This document shows, one piece after another, positions 53,965-63,778 of a stretch of 64,000 nt of DNA. Source of the stretch: Ignavibacteria bacterium (lineage in GTDB: Bacteria > Bacteroidota > Ignavibacteria > Kapaibacteriales > UBA961); assembly GCA_016720145.1 (NCBI GenBank), contig JADJXV010000026.1:75033-139032 (forward strand), written 5' to 3'. The translations under genes were made by a program, and so were the position numbers. Below the pieces are notes generated by a model, which had not been told where the DNA came from, searched no databases, and saw only the letters and a program-made list of their open reading frames with translations. The number at the start of each line of letters is the position of its first letter. Position 1 is the first letter of the stretch.

Positions 53965-54858
53965 TTAATACTGTCTCTTTTTGTAATTAAGTACCTTGAG
54001 CGACTCGAAGAACTTCTCAACTTTTGGAATTGCTGATTGTGGGTTGACATCGAAATACCAGAAATTCTCCACATCCCCGCGATTCATGCCAAGTTGCATA
54101 GTTCCTTGAGATTTATGTTCGGCAATAAGCCAATTGACGATCACTTTGTAGTTCAGGTTGTCTTTATACCCAAACTTCTGCGTTCGGTCAAAAAAGAAAG
54201 ATGGCTTGCCACTCAACACTGCAGTCAGCCGGAAACCATATAAACCCCTGTAATTAACTTTAGAAGTGTCCTTTTTTTCAGAGACAGTACAACCGAGAAT
54301 AATTGGTCGATCAGCCGGTTCTAATTCACTGAGTGTTTGGAGGGCGAGTATTGTCGCTGCTTTGTGGTGACCGTGTGTCGAATCCATAGGCAAGAGGCAA
54401 AATATATAATCGTATTTTTCGCGGAGCATGAGTTCTTTGAGTTTTTCGCGAACCCATCGTACATTCCATACTTGCATCAGCACGGTGTCGTGATCGAGGG
54501 TATAATGGGTGTCTTTTTGGTCAAAGAAATAATAATTACGAATACCGATAATCTTGCCCCCTTCCATGATTTCTTTCTTGCGGATCGATGGGAGGAGTTC
54601 GCGTCCTACCGCTTCATCGGTCAGCTCGGCACCATAGATATCCTCAGCAAGGGTCGAATACTTAAACCCCGCCTCACCATTAGTGACAAGCGCGAGATCG
54701 ACCTTGCCCTTGAGGTCATGCGTAATCTTATAAACTGATGCTGCGAAGCCGGTTTCATCATCGGGATGAGCGGTGACGATCAATACTTTTGGGGGTTTTT
54801 CCGCAGCATGAGCGGAGATGGAGAGGATAGTGATGAGAAGGAGGAAGATTTTTTTCAT
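53965..54858 (-). CDS. PIG-L/LmbE-family deacetylase, secreted
   Basis: 297 residues from the ATG at 54858, selected for its signal peptide (IFLLLITILSISAHA). The family motif AHPDDE (Zn ligands H, D) and the downstream HGHHKAA (third His) are intact. PIG-L enzymes deacetylate N-acetylglucosamine-type groups on glycolipids or cofactors. With a signal peptide it acts in the periplasm, so it is unlikely to be the bacillithiol enzyme. Substrate unknown. Confidence 0.85.
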   Translation of the reverse strand: MKKIFLLLITILSISAHAAEKPPKVLIVTAHPDDETGFAASVYKITHDLKGKVDLALVTNGEAGFKYSTLAEDIYGAELTDEAVGRELLPSIRKKEIMEGGKIIGIRNYYFFDQKDTHYTLDHDTVLMQVWNVRWVREKLKELMLREKYDYIFCLLPMDSTHGHHKAATILALQTLSELEPADRPIILGCTVSEKKDTSKVNYRGLYGFRLTAVLSGKPSFFFDRTQKFGYKDNLNYKVIVNWLIAEHKSQGTMQLGMNRGDVENFWYFDVNPQSAIPKVEKFFESLKVLNYKKRQY

Positions 54859-54972
54859 AGGGAGATAGGGAATAGTTGTGGAAGTTGTTGTATATAAATT
54901 AGATACGTTGTATAGTTCATTGCAATTGATAAAGTTATAAGAGAAAATTGAAGAAGAATTACTCATGAGAAC

Positions 54973-55688
54973 TTATATTTTTCCACGAAAATGCAAATAT
55001 CCAAACCAAGTCCATGAACCATCGACGAAGGTTTTTGATGATTCACGAAAGCTAACGGTATAGGTATCTTTAGTCGTACTACGGTAATTATTATTCATAT
55101 AGTTGAGTTCAAGTTCAAATTTACGGATAGTTTCAATTTGTGTTGAGGTTAAAAATGAGGAATTAGAACTAAAAGTAAGACCATCCGATTGCCATTTTGC
55201 AAAGTATTTACCCTTGCGTTTGTAGATAGTCAAGGTGTCAGATTCAAAATAAAGCAACCACTGGATTGCATAGCAATTGTATAACTTTCTTTCTCACGCA
55301 ATTGATCAATAATAGGAATATACGTTTCCTTTTTGTAATCGAGTGAATCAGCGCAAACTGTGATATTATACGGCTTATAGGTCGAAATGTGGATTAATAT
55401 GGATTCTTCTTTTTTGTAAATTGATTTGTAGCGTATCGTGTATCGTCCTGTATCTAAAGGGCTTAGAGTGTGAACTGCTTTCTTTCCATCGAGTGTTCGG
55501 AAAGGCATATCATTTTTTAAAACAATGATAGAATCATATAAAAATGGATGAACCCCAAAATAAGACGCCCTAGCATTAGTAATCTCAATCCTCAAACTAG
55601 CTATATTCTGACCTGTCGAAGATTTCATGACAAATGCTTGTGAAAGTACTATAATTAAGAATCCTATAATTGAATAAAGATATTTCAT
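54973..55688 (-). CDS. Secreted hypothetical protein, single-base frameshift near 55250
   Basis: Frame 1 encodes a signal peptide (YSIIGFLIIVLSQAFV) and ~130 residues ending YTIAMQSSGCF; the adjacent frame continues FESDTLTIYKRKGKYFAKWQ to 54973. The break sits in a TTTATTTT run, and adding one base restores a 238-residue protein. SSGC-x-F-x-S-D and GKYFAKW recall a family of Bacteroidota hypotheticals, but I cannot name it. Probably periplasmic. Confidence 0.55.
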
Positions 55689-55897
55689 GCCTGAATTTCT
55701 TCTACGGACTTCATCCGAAAATAAATTATAATTTACGTTATAAAAAAAAACCTTAATTTTCGCACCGTTTGTCGATTCACTGTCGATTTGTGCGTTGATT
55801 CTACTGATATTGAACTAACATGAATTGAGCGTACCACAATGACAAAATTGGCTAAATAGCTAATAAAAAATGAGGTTTCAAATAATATGATTGCTCT

Positions 55898-56113
55898 ATG
55901 ACTGATCAACAAATTATATCCGAGATTCATCAGCTTCCTGAAAGTGCTCAAATGGAAGTGTTACATTATATCTTTTTTTTAAAACAAGAACATTTATCCC
56001 CTAAAAAATCCAAACGTTCTACCAATCGAGTCTTTGGGAGATCGAAAGGGAAATACACACTTTCTCCGGATTTTGATGCTCCATTAGATGATTTTAATGA
56101 GTACATGCAATGA
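55898..56113 (+). CDS. DUF2281-type antitoxin
   Basis: 71 residues: IISEIHQLPESAQMEVLHYIFFLK, the DUF2281 helix pattern, then a disordered tail ending SPDFDAPLDDFNEYM, which is the usual toxin-binding end of such antitoxins. ATGA overlap (56110-56113) with the PIN toxin gene gives strict translational coupling. Confidence 0.85.
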   Translation: MTDQQIISEIHQLPESAQMEVLHYIFFLKQEHLSPKKSKRSTNRVFGRSKGKYTLSPDFDAPLDDFNEYMQ

Positions 56114-56505
56114 AATATCTCATTGATACCCATACCTTCCTTTGGTATAATTCCGGCGATAATAGTTTGAGTAAACACGCTCAAAATCTTATTACAGATT
56201 CTACCAATGAGATTTTTGTAAGTATTGCGAGCTTGTGGGAAATTTCTATTAAAACATCCTTGGGTAAGCTTAATATTGCAGGGAGTTACGAACAAATTTT
56301 TGAAGATATTACAGAGAACAGTATCGAAATTCTGCCAATTAATTTTGAACATACTGTAATCCAGAATCAACTGACTTACCACCATAGAGATCCATTCGAT
56401 AGAATGATTATTTCACAAGCAATTGCAGAAACCATGAGTATCATAAGCAAAGATGAAGCGTTTGATAATTATCTGATTAATAGAGTGATACGTCGAGAAT
56501 GGTAA
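56110..56505 (+). CDS. vapC: PIN-domain toxin (VapC-like)
   Basis: 131 residues: D6 in LIDTHTFLW, E44 in ASLWEISIK, D94/D97 in HHRDPFDRM and D114 in ISKDEAF. The DTHTFLW opening marks the PIN subgroup that pairs with DUF2281 antitoxins. Mg-dependent ribonuclease of a type II toxin-antitoxin pair. Not closely related to the first VapC in the window. Confidence 0.9.
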   Translation: MKYLIDTHTFLWYNSGDNSLSKHAQNLITDSTNEIFVSIASLWEISIKTSLGKLNIAGSYEQIFEDITENSIEILPINFEHTVIQNQLTYHHRDPFDRMIISQAIAETMSIISKDEAFDNYLINRVIRREW

Positions 56506-56510
56506 CACAA

Positions 56511-56551
56511 TTCCCGTCCGCACAGCTGTTACAACTCGACGTAAACACTGC
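56511..56551 (+). mobile_element. Partial MITE-like element (left end only)
   Basis: TTCCCGTCCG-cacagc-TGTTACAACTCGACG and AAACACTGC align to the first ~41 bp of the elements at 7304 and 10199 with about ten mismatches. The rest of the element is missing or unrecognisable. It begins 5 bp after the PIN toxin stop codon. Confidence 0.5.
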
Positions 56552-56711
56552 TTTTAAAAGATCTGCATGATTAAGGAGCTGGTTAGTCTTTCTTTGTTCC
56601 ATTATCATAAACGGATAGTATTCCTATCTCTATAGATCAAACTTGAGGAACAACCTTATAAAAACAATTGAATTAGAATAAGTATGACTTGGATATTTGC
56701 TAATAAAATTT

Positions 56712-57371
56712 CTAAGCTATTTTTTTCTGAGCAGTAAACACAAACTGCACAACATCTGCATTTTTGTGGTAACCAAAAGTAAGAATTCGCCACCAAAGCT
56801 GACCTCTATGCACATCGGTATTTCGATGCTCATTGATGACCTCGAGTCCTGCATGATGAAGCAAAGCAATAATCGTTGAGCGAGTAAAAAATCGAAGATG
56901 TGTTCTGTCCAAAATTCCGGAATCTTGATAGGTAAATTCATCACGCATAATAGACCTCACTACATCCCAATAAGCGATATTCGGAATGCTCACAATCACC
57001 ACTCCACCGATTCTAAGGTGAATAACAAGTTTTTTGAGTGTTTCCCACGGGTCAATTAAATGTTCGAGTACATCTCCGCAAATAATAACATCAAAATAAT
57101 TTTCAGGAAATGGCAACTCAATCGTTTCGACATTACCGCATATCACTTTGTCTAACCGATTGGAAGCTACACTCGCCGATTGTTCGTTGTATTCTACACC
57201 AACTACCTCGTCCATTCCAAATTTTCCCTTGGCTACTTGCGCCATGACTCCTTCTGCACAGCCGATTTCAAGCATCCGTTTCGTTCCTAGCGGAATTTTA
57301 TCGAGGATTTCTGTTCGGACTTGTCGGTAATATTCTCTGTCCTTTGAGTCGTATTCTTCGTTAAGTGACAT
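56712..57371 (-). CDS. SAM-dependent methyltransferase (class I)
   Basis: 219 residues. SAM-binding motif I MLEIGCAEGVMAQ, acidic motif II VVGVEYNE, and motif IV YFDVIICGDVLEHLIDP. The last part (GILDRTHLRFFTRSTI) is common in methyltransferases of glycan or lipopolysaccharide clusters. Substrate unknown. Monocistronic. Confidence 0.85.
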   Translation of the reverse strand: MSLNEEYDSKDREYYRQVRTEILDKIPLGTKRMLEIGCAEGVMAQVAKGKFGMDEVVGVEYNEQSASVASNRLDKVICGNVETIELPFPENYFDVIICGDVLEHLIDPWETLKKLVIHLRIGGVVIVSIPNIAYWDVVRSIMRDEFTYQDSGILDRTHLRFFTRSTIIALLHHAGLEVINEHRNTDVHRGQLWWRILTFGYHKNADVVQFVFTAQKKIA

Positions 57372-57465
57372 AGTATTTTGGTAAGATAATTAATGACAAC
57401 AGGTTATGGAGAGTTTTATGTCTTTTTCAGAAAAGTGTTTCAATTAAATTGCCACACAATCAAAT

Positions 57466-58833
57466 CTATCCATTCTCACGCACAAACGGAAATTCACCCC
57501 GTATTTTCGCTTGAACGAAATAGACGACAATCCCGCTTGCGAGCACGATCAATCCCCAAATAGTAACCGGTATATCGAGAATTGTTGACGACATAGTTGC
57601 ACTAAACAACCATATCCACAGGAGGATCGCCATCATTGCGGGAATTGGGTAAAGCCACATTTTAAAAGGGATGCGATCTGATGACCACTTGCGCCTGAGG
57701 AGCATCACGCCGACAGCTCCACCGATGAACTGAATGATAATACGCATGGCGAGAATAGCGCTGATTATTTCCTTCATCTTGAACATCAAGCTAAATATAA
57801 AGGCAATTCCGCAAAGGACTAAGAGCGATATGTATGGGAAATCTTTCGTCGGATGTAGTTTAGCAAATACCTTAAAAAACGCACCTTCGACTGCTGCTGC
57901 GTATGGAATCCGTGAATAGCCGACCACAACGGCAAAGAGAGATGCAAAGGCAATAAGGAGAATAAGTCCGGTCGCAAAAAGTGCAGCCGAATGGCCATAC
58001 AACTTCTCAATAAACGTGCTGACGATGAATGGAGAATTCTGGATTTCCTGCCATGGCACCACACCATAAACACTAAGATTCAAAGAAAGATAGAGAAAAG
58101 CAATGCCGATGATGGAAATAAAAATACTTCGAGGGATATTCTTTTCAGGATTACGAATTTCACCGCCCAAATGACAGACATTATAATACCCAAGATAAGA
58201 ATACACCGTTTTCACAGTCGCATTACCCAAAAGTCCAAAAAATGCCCATGAGAAATCGACCGAATTCTCGGGATAGGTAAATGCAAGCGTGGAATTAAAA
58301 TGAGTAGCTCCACCATATATCAGCCAACCCATAGTAGCCAGTACGGCAACCCATAGTACGACCGAGATTTTTCCGATATCACCGACTTTACGATAGAGAA
58401 GAACAGTGATGAGCAGGACGAGTCCGCCGGAGACCATTTTGGATTGAAGGGGAGTGAGTTCAACCAGAAAATTGAAATACATCGCAAAGCCGATGGAGCC
58501 GGATGCTACCACAAGCGGCGCTTGGATAATAGTCTGCCAGATGAATAGAAATGACATCAGCTTACCCCAACGATCACGGCCGAAAGTTTCGCGGAGGAAG
58601 ACAAAGCTGCCGCCTGCTTGTGGCATTGCCGCGCCGAGTTCGGCCCAGACAAAACCATCAACAAGTGCAAGTACAGCACCGGCGACCCATGCCCAAATCG
58701 CCTGCGGACCTGCCATAATCTGAACGACAATCGGGAGTACGATAAATGGTCCGATGCCGACCATGTCGATCATATTTAAAGCTGTTGCCTGTATGAGACC
58801 GAGTTCGCGACGGAGTGCGGGTTTAGTGTTCAT
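57466..58833 (-). CDS. APC-superfamily amino-acid permease
   Basis: 455 residues, twelve predicted helices. The opening ATALNMIDMVGIGPFIVLP is the broken-helix-1 substrate site (G-x-G) of the APC/LeuT fold, and GGSFVFLRETFGRDRWG follows helix 3. It is an inner-membrane proton-coupled or exchange-type transporter. Substrate cannot be given. Its upstream region holds the terminator of the next gene. Confidence 0.88.
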   Translation of the reverse strand: MNTKPALRRELGLIQATALNMIDMVGIGPFIVLPIVVQIMAGPQAIWAWVAGAVLALVDGFVWAELGAAMPQAGGSFVFLRETFGRDRWGKLMSFLFIWQTIIQAPLVVASGSIGFAMYFNFLVELTPLQSKMVSGGLVLLITVLLYRKVGDIGKISVVLWVAVLATMGWLIYGGATHFNSTLAFTYPENSVDFSWAFFGLLGNATVKTVYSYLGYYNVCHLGGEIRNPEKNIPRSIFISIIGIAFLYLSLNLSVYGVVPWQEIQNSPFIVSTFIEKLYGHSAALFATGLILLIAFASLFAVVVGYSRIPYAAAVEGAFFKVFAKLHPTKDFPYISLLVLCGIAFIFSLMFKMKEIISAILAMRIIIQFIGGAVGVMLLRRKWSSDRIPFKMWLYPIPAMMAILLWIWLFSATMSSTILDIPVTIWGLIVLASGIVVYFVQAKIRGEFPFVRENG

Positions 58834-58856
58834 TCGATGAAGAATTGATATTCAAA

Positions 58857-58887
58857 AAAGCCCTTCTGCAGATGCAAAAGGGCTAGA
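58857..58887 (-). terminator. Rho-independent terminator
   Basis: Minus strand AGCCCTTTTGCATCTGCAGAAGGGCTTTTTT: an AGCCCTT/AAGGGCT stem and T run. It ends the small gene at 58919-59128 before the APC permease. Confidence 0.88.
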
Positions 58888-58918
58888 AAAGGAACGGAGA
58901 AATTACCAGTAACATTGT

Positions 58919-59128
58919 TTATTGATTCGAATTATGGCTGTCCCACGATTTCATGGCCTTGCCTGATAGTGATGTCACCGACTCATCCTCCCACAGAGTT
59001 TTTCTCCATTCTGTATAGTCAAAATTATCCTGCTTGATCAGTGTAATAAATCGTTCTGCTTCAACCAAATCAAGCATTGTAGAAAGCGCTCTGAATCCTT
59101 CTTGCTTGATGACTGCATCTGTTCTCAT
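58919..59128 (-). CDS. Small conserved protein, possible antitoxin-like
   Basis: 69 residues: DAVIKQEGFRALSTMLDLVEAERFITLI, then FDYTEWRKTLWEDESV. This pattern is seen in short cyanobacterial and Bacteroidota proteins of unknown function that often sit beside toxin-like genes. No toxin gene is adjacent here. It has its own terminator, supporting a real gene. Confidence 0.7.
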   Translation of the reverse strand: MRTDAVIKQEGFRALSTMLDLVEAERFITLIKQDNFDYTEWRKTLWEDESVTSLSGKAMKSWDSHNSNQ

Positions 59129-59190
59129 GGCTGTTCTTCGATAAAGTTTGTCTATATTTTGTTCAGAAACGTATACGCATTGTGCTGATT

Positions 59191-59365
59191 AACCGCAAAG
59201 TGCGCGAAGGGTATCGCAAAGTGCGCAAAGTAGTAAATTATATTTACTTGTCGAATTCTCTCTTCGGAATAAACAGAGCGTACTTCCGGCGAATGTTGAT
59301 GAGGGAACTGCCTAAAATACTATCCTTTGCGAACTTTGCGAATCCTCTGCGACCTTTGCGTTAAA
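59191..59365. repeat. ~175-bp element with GCAAAG-rich inverted ends
   Basis: The left end has repeated CGCAAAGTGCGC and GCAAAGTAG; the right end has CTTTGCGAACTTTGCG and CGACCTTTGCGTTAA, its inverted counterpart. No coding potential. It lies in the 434-bp gap (59129-59562) between the small gene and guaA, and nothing else was recognised there. Confidence 0.55.
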
Positions 59366-59562
59366 ACTGATTTTCAATAGATTACGAAGAACAAAAGTAT
59401 GAACTGTTTTGATGAGATTCCATATTCTACATAACTAGCATAGACAAATAAAATCCTCAAAGTCAGCATCAACATCTATACAAACCTACATAGAAATTTA
59501 GAGGTACACAAACTATCGTTGAACCATTTGACTTCACAAACCTACGAACAATTACACCTCCA

Positions 59563-61103
59563 TCACTCCCACTCGATCGTCGCAGGAGGTTTGCTGGAAA
59601 TATCATAGCAGACCCTATTAATTCCACGTACTTCGTTGATGATGCGATTACTCATTCGCGCAAGTACTGGATATGGCATGTGATACCAGTCTGCCGTCAT
59701 GCCGTCGGTACTGGTCACCGCGCGGAGTGCGCATACTTTTCGTAAGTGCGTTCATCACCCATGACGCCGACGCTTTGTACGGGTAGAAGTACGGCAAATG
59801 CTTGCCATATCGAACTATACAAGCCTGCGTTACGAATTTCCTCAAGGTAAATATCATCTGCCTTACGGAGAATACTCAGACGTTCTTCGCTGATTTCACC
59901 CAGAACGCGGATTGCGAGCCCGGGACCGGGGAAAGGATGCCGCTCAATGAACCATTCAGGAATACCAAGCAGGCGACCAACATTGCGCACTTCGTCTTTG
60001 AAAAGCTCGCGGAACGGTTCGATGAGAGCGAGATTCATGTGGTCGGGCAAGCCTCCAACATTATGGTGCGACTTAATGGTCACTGACGGACCCTTCACGC
60101 TAACCGATTCAATTACATCAGGATAGAGTGTGCCTTGAGCGAGGAATTTCGCATCGCCGAATTTTTTCGCTTCTACTTCAAACACATCAATAAAGGTCTT
60201 ACCAATGATTTTACGTTTTTGTTCTGGATCGGAAACATTTGCAAGGCGGGAGAGGAATAAGTCACTCGCATCGACTACATCAATACTCATCGAGAAATGT
60301 TCGCGGAAGAGCCGCTCAATCGTCGCACTCTCATCGGTGCGCATGAGCCCGGAGTCCACGTGAATACAGTGTAATTGATCGCCAATCGCTTTATGAAGCA
60401 GCACCGCAGCCACAGTCGAGTCCACACCACCGGAGAGCGCGCAAATCACGCCGCCCGTGCCGACTTTTGCTTTAATATCAGCAAGTTGAGATCCGATAAA
60501 TGCTTCCGCGTTCCAATTGCCCGAGCAACCGCAGATTCTCCTAACAAAATTGGAGAGGATGGTCTTGCCTTCCTGACTGTGATGTACTTCGGGGTGGAAC
60601 AGCGTGCCCCAGATGCGACGTTCTTTATGTCGAAAACAACAGAGAGGAGAAGTCACTGTATTACCAATAACTTCACATCCCGGTGCAAGCTGATTAATAT
60701 GATCGCCATGACTCATCCACACAATGCTGTGAGGGCTGATATCTTGCAATAATGGATCTTCAAGAATGACATTGAGTTCGGCACGTCCGAATTCTCGATG
60801 ATCAGACGCAATCACCTCACCGCCAAGCTGATAAGTAATTAACTGTGAACCATAGCAGATACCGAGAATCGGCACGTCAAGTTCATACACCGCTGTCGTC
60901 GAATGAGGCGCACCCTCACCATACACACTCGCCGGACCACCGGAAAGAATTATCCCATTAGGATGAAGCGAACGGAGCTTTTCAGAGGAAATATTAAAGG
61001 GATGAATCTCGGCATACACGCCGCATTCACGCACCCTGCGAGCGATAAGCTGTGTGACTTGTGAACCGAAATCGAGAATAATTATACGTTCTGAATGATA
61101 CAT
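59563..61103 (-). CDS. guaA: GMP synthase (glutamine-hydrolysing), single-base frameshift near 59738
   Basis: 513 residues after repair. Class I amidotransferase domain with GICYGSQLI (nucleophile Cys) and HPEVHHS. The ATP pyrophosphatase domain has SGGVDSTVAAVLL, and GDERTYEK starts the dimerisation domain. At the TTTT run near 59738 one A is missing on the coding strand, so the first frame ends early as YAHSAR. The shifted frame gives KVCALRAVTSTDGMTADWYH ... SSKPPATIEWE, the complete standard C-terminus. It makes GMP from XMP. The start at 61103 matches family length. Confidence 0.93.
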
Positions 61104-61208
61104 ATCTGCCTTAAAAATAGTAGAATACAAAAATAATCATAAGTAAAGGTGAGCGATGAATACTAAGTAAGGTTTCCGCAGTAAAAAAAATCCGCTAAAC
61201 TTCTGGAA

Positions 61209-61321
61209 GCTCCATAGGAGCGAAATCTTAATAGAAAATGGACGATTCATTGAAACAAAGCTCCGTAGGAGCGATAGAAATACGTCGATTCCACCAACTA
61301 TATCGCTCCGATGGAGCTACT
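61209..61321. repeat. Three GCTCC/GGAGC hairpin repeats
   Basis: AGCTCCATAGGAGCGA (61209), AGCTCCGTAGGAGCGA (61260) and the inverted TCGCTCCGATGGAGCTA (61303). These have the same hairpin style as the tail-bearing family but no TGTTTGTAG tail. They lie between guaA and a doubtful ORF. Confidence 0.7.
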
Positions 61322-61777
61322 TTGAGTTTTTTGCTTACTTACTATTGATATTTCGCCCTTACTGGGCTGTCTGAAGGAATTATTTATTATCGTAAATTTT
61401 GAAGAGGAAACCTTAGATAGAAAGCATTTGCAGCTACAATTTCCACACTGTATTTCAAAATGATGGAAACCTATATTGACTAAAGGTTTGCACAACTTGG
61501 AGAGTACAAGATAGAGTACGGTATTGTTTATCGGTCGAATTGTTGTTTTGGACTCGGATACTACGTGAGTATGGAGCGAGAGGGATGAAAAGCGGAAACT
61601 AATCGAGCGACGAATGGAAGTGGTGAAGTGAGAAAGCAAGTCGAGAATTAAGTGGTAACTACATAACATTGCATCGGCATAGAGTTGCTTGAAATTCAGC
61701 GCCCTCTTCACCTGCACCCGCGCACCTTCCTGCAGGCATCCGAACAAGAAAAACAGCAGATAAAGAATCTTTTTCAC
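61298..61777 (-). CDS. Doubtful ORF with signal-like N-terminus
   Basis: 159 codons. The N-terminus (MKKILYLLFFLFGC) could be a lipoprotein signal, but the rest is Ser/Lys-rich without a recognisable domain. Its last codons read through a hairpin repeat. It could be a short decayed gene or a chance frame; no other gene is seen in 61104-61860. Confidence 0.25.
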   Translation of the reverse strand: MKKILYLLFFLFGCLQEGARVQVKRALNFKQLYADAMLCSYHLILDLLSHFTTSIRRSISFRFSSLSLHTHVVSESKTTIRPINNTVLYLVLSKLCKPLVNIGFHHFEIQCGNCSCKCFLSKVSSSKFTIINNSFRQPSKGEISIVSKQKTQSSSIGAI

Positions 61778-61864
61778 GCAGTAAGCAATCCTAAGTTATG
61801 CAATGAGTTGTGTACGAAATATAGAGTTCCGCATCTAATTCCAGAACGAACAGTTTAGCTTCCT

Positions 61865-61971
61865 TAGCCCTGTAAGGGCGACCTGTTTGTAGCAAATGAA
61901 CCCCAAAGAACCAACGTAGCACCATCGGTGCGACCTAATTATTGCGCAAACTGGTTGCACCTACGGAGCTA
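61865..61971. repeat. Three hairpin-tail repeats, GCCC/GCAC-stem types
   Basis: 61865-61893: AGCCC-tgtaa-GGGCGACC-TGTTTGTAGC, intact tail. 61916-61945: GTAGCACC-at-CGGTGCGACC with decayed tail TAATTATTG. 61948-61971: inverted copy, tail AAACTGG, stem GGTTGCACC/tacGGAGCTA (mismatched). Tail decay differs between copies. Confidence 0.75.
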
Positions 61972-62107
61972 ATAACTTTTTTTGGAATTCATTATGTCGA
62001 GTAGAGAGCTAATCCACATACTTTAGATTCCACCGTAGCTCCGTGTCCGCATTTCTGCTTTTGTGCCTTAGTATGTGTATTTCTTGGATGCATTGCTCCC
62101 CCTCACA

Positions 62108-62140
62108 GAACCGTGCTTGAGGATTTCCCTCACACGGCTC
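62108..62140 (-). ncRNA. Group II intron domain V
   Basis: Minus strand starts GAGCCGTGTGAGG and ends CAAGCACGGTTC: the 33-nt hairpin with catalytic AGC triad, a GAAA-type loop region (GGGAAATCC) and terminal GGTTC. It starts 18 nt after the reverse-transcriptase stop codon, the usual place. It looks intact even though the protein is not. Confidence 0.85.
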
Positions 62141-62158
62141 CTCAATTGCATTCCGCTG

Positions 62159-63473
62159 TCAGTGATTATAGAAGCTTACGAATATCTTGGGTTCCGGAAG
62201 TGGATACTTGAATACATACTGCTTGAAACTCTCCCACGTGTAGCTCTTCTTCTGACTTCGACGATTGCCACTTATAAAGAAGTTTCTTTACTTTGTCTTT
62301 GTAATTCCATAATGATTGCTGTTTTCACTTACACCATAATAGTGATAGTGACCAGACGCACCATTTGGGATACTCTCCCAGAGTTCTTGCAGCGTATAGG
62401 TATTCTTGTGTTCCTTCAGAAACACGCTCACCTTGCGAATGCCAAGGCGGAAGCGGGACTTGCTTGTCCGTCTGCATGCCTTGAATTTGCCTGCTTTGGT
62501 TTTGCCACAGTAATGCGTAAACCCAAGAAAATCAAACGTTCCCGGATGTTTGCGCTCGTCGCTTGTGTCCGTATTACGACCAAATTTTACTACCGATGTC
62601 TTGGTTTCCGATAATTCCAAGCTTGAACTTCGAAAGCCGTAATCGCAAAGCTTCCAATATCAATGTGCAGTCCGATTCTCGTTCTACAAGTATGATAAAG
62701 TCGTCTGCATACCGTACTATCGATGCATAGCCTTGAAGCTCTTTCTTCAATCCTTTCTCGAACCAAATGTCACGCACATAATGAAGGTATATGTTTGCTA
62801 AGATTGGGCTAATGATGCCGCCTTGGGGCGTTCCCTTGTCGCCTCGCTCTAAGCTACCTTCATCCATGATTCCTGCTTTCAGAAATCTGATAATCAGTCG
62901 AATAAATTTCTTGTCTTTTATCCGATGTTCCAGAAACTGTGCTAACCAATCATGGTTAACATTGTCGAAAAACGATTTAATATCTGCATCGATAATATAG
63001 TTTACGCGCTTGAGGGTTATCTCTTGATGTACCTGCTTCAACGGCATCGTGACAACCCATCTTGCTCTAAAACCGTAGGATGTCTCGATAAAACTTGGGT
63101 CGAATAGTGCCGTTAGTATTGAGGATATACCTTTCTGGACTATCTTGTCCTCCGTCGAGGAATGCCCAATGTGCGCGTTCCTCCTCGTTCTTTCGGTATT
63201 TCCTTCTTACGCACGGCTTTGCGGACGATACGACATGCTTTCATCCGTTCTACCAATCACTGAAGATTCGCTTCCAGCGATTCTCCGTATTCTTCTACTC
63301 ACTCCGTCTATGCCAAGTGCCTTCTTACGGGGAAGTTCGGCATAGCACGTTCTAAGGTACTCCTCGTTCAGCAAGCTTGCCAATGAGCCAAACTTGTATT
63401 TGGGAGAGTCCTTCGAGACCTTGGTTGGTTAATAAGTTTCGCTTGCCGTATCTGATTGTGTTCTATGAGCCAT
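62159..63473 (-). pseudogene. ltrA: Group II intron reverse transcriptase/maturase, multiply frameshifted
   Basis: From the ATG at 63473 the sequence reads through an early TAA (after SETY), PKYKFGSLASLLNEEYL, KALGIDGVS, then a shift to VEEYG, a TGA, further shifts around KKEIPKERGG, then STEDKIVQKGISSIL; the RT core NVNHDWLAQF, GTPQGGIISPILANIYL and YADDFIIL is continuous; another shift at FKL-ELSETKT; TFDFLGFTHYCGK and the maturase part; and a final shift into RRSQKKSYTWESFKQ ... stop at 62159. At least five breaks. The FTHYCGK segment and RRSQKKS tail are characteristic of class C introns. No endonuclease domain. Confidence 0.9.
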
Positions 63474-63769
63474 ATACGTTTCCTTTATACAATACATACA
63501 ATTGTCACCCCCTTCGCGCTACACCAGAATTGAATGCTTCTGCATGGCTACCTCTGCTTTCGGAGAGCTTGACGCTACTAAGGGCTAATCCGACTTCCAT
63601 TATACCGTTACGCATTCTACTCCTTTTCGGATTTGGTTGCGCTTATGCCAAATGGCAAGTATAGTGGATATCCCAAGTTCCTGATATATCCGTTTGATAT
63701 CATACTGCGGACTTAGACCCCCGATGATGACTACATGCTCGGCCGCGAACATGTTGTTATTGCATTCCC

Positions 63770-63778
63770 TGTTTGTAG
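63770..63778 (-). other. Candidate EBS1 of the group II intron
   Basis: CTACAAACA on the intron strand, at intron positions ~195-203. It is the perfect 9-nt complement of the 5' exon end TGTTTGTAG. EBS1 of class C introns lies in this part of domain I and pairs with IBS1 at the splice site. Confidence 0.75.

Noticed and set aside
62075..62614. Plus-strand ORF of 179 codons opposite the intron
   Set aside because: It is the antisense of the reverse-transcriptase pseudogene and domain V; no recognisable domain.
62159..63473. Intron reverse transcriptase broken only by sequencing error
   Set aside because: It has in-frame stop codons as well as at least five shifts, far more than any other gene in the window, so true decay is more likely, though some shifts may be errors.
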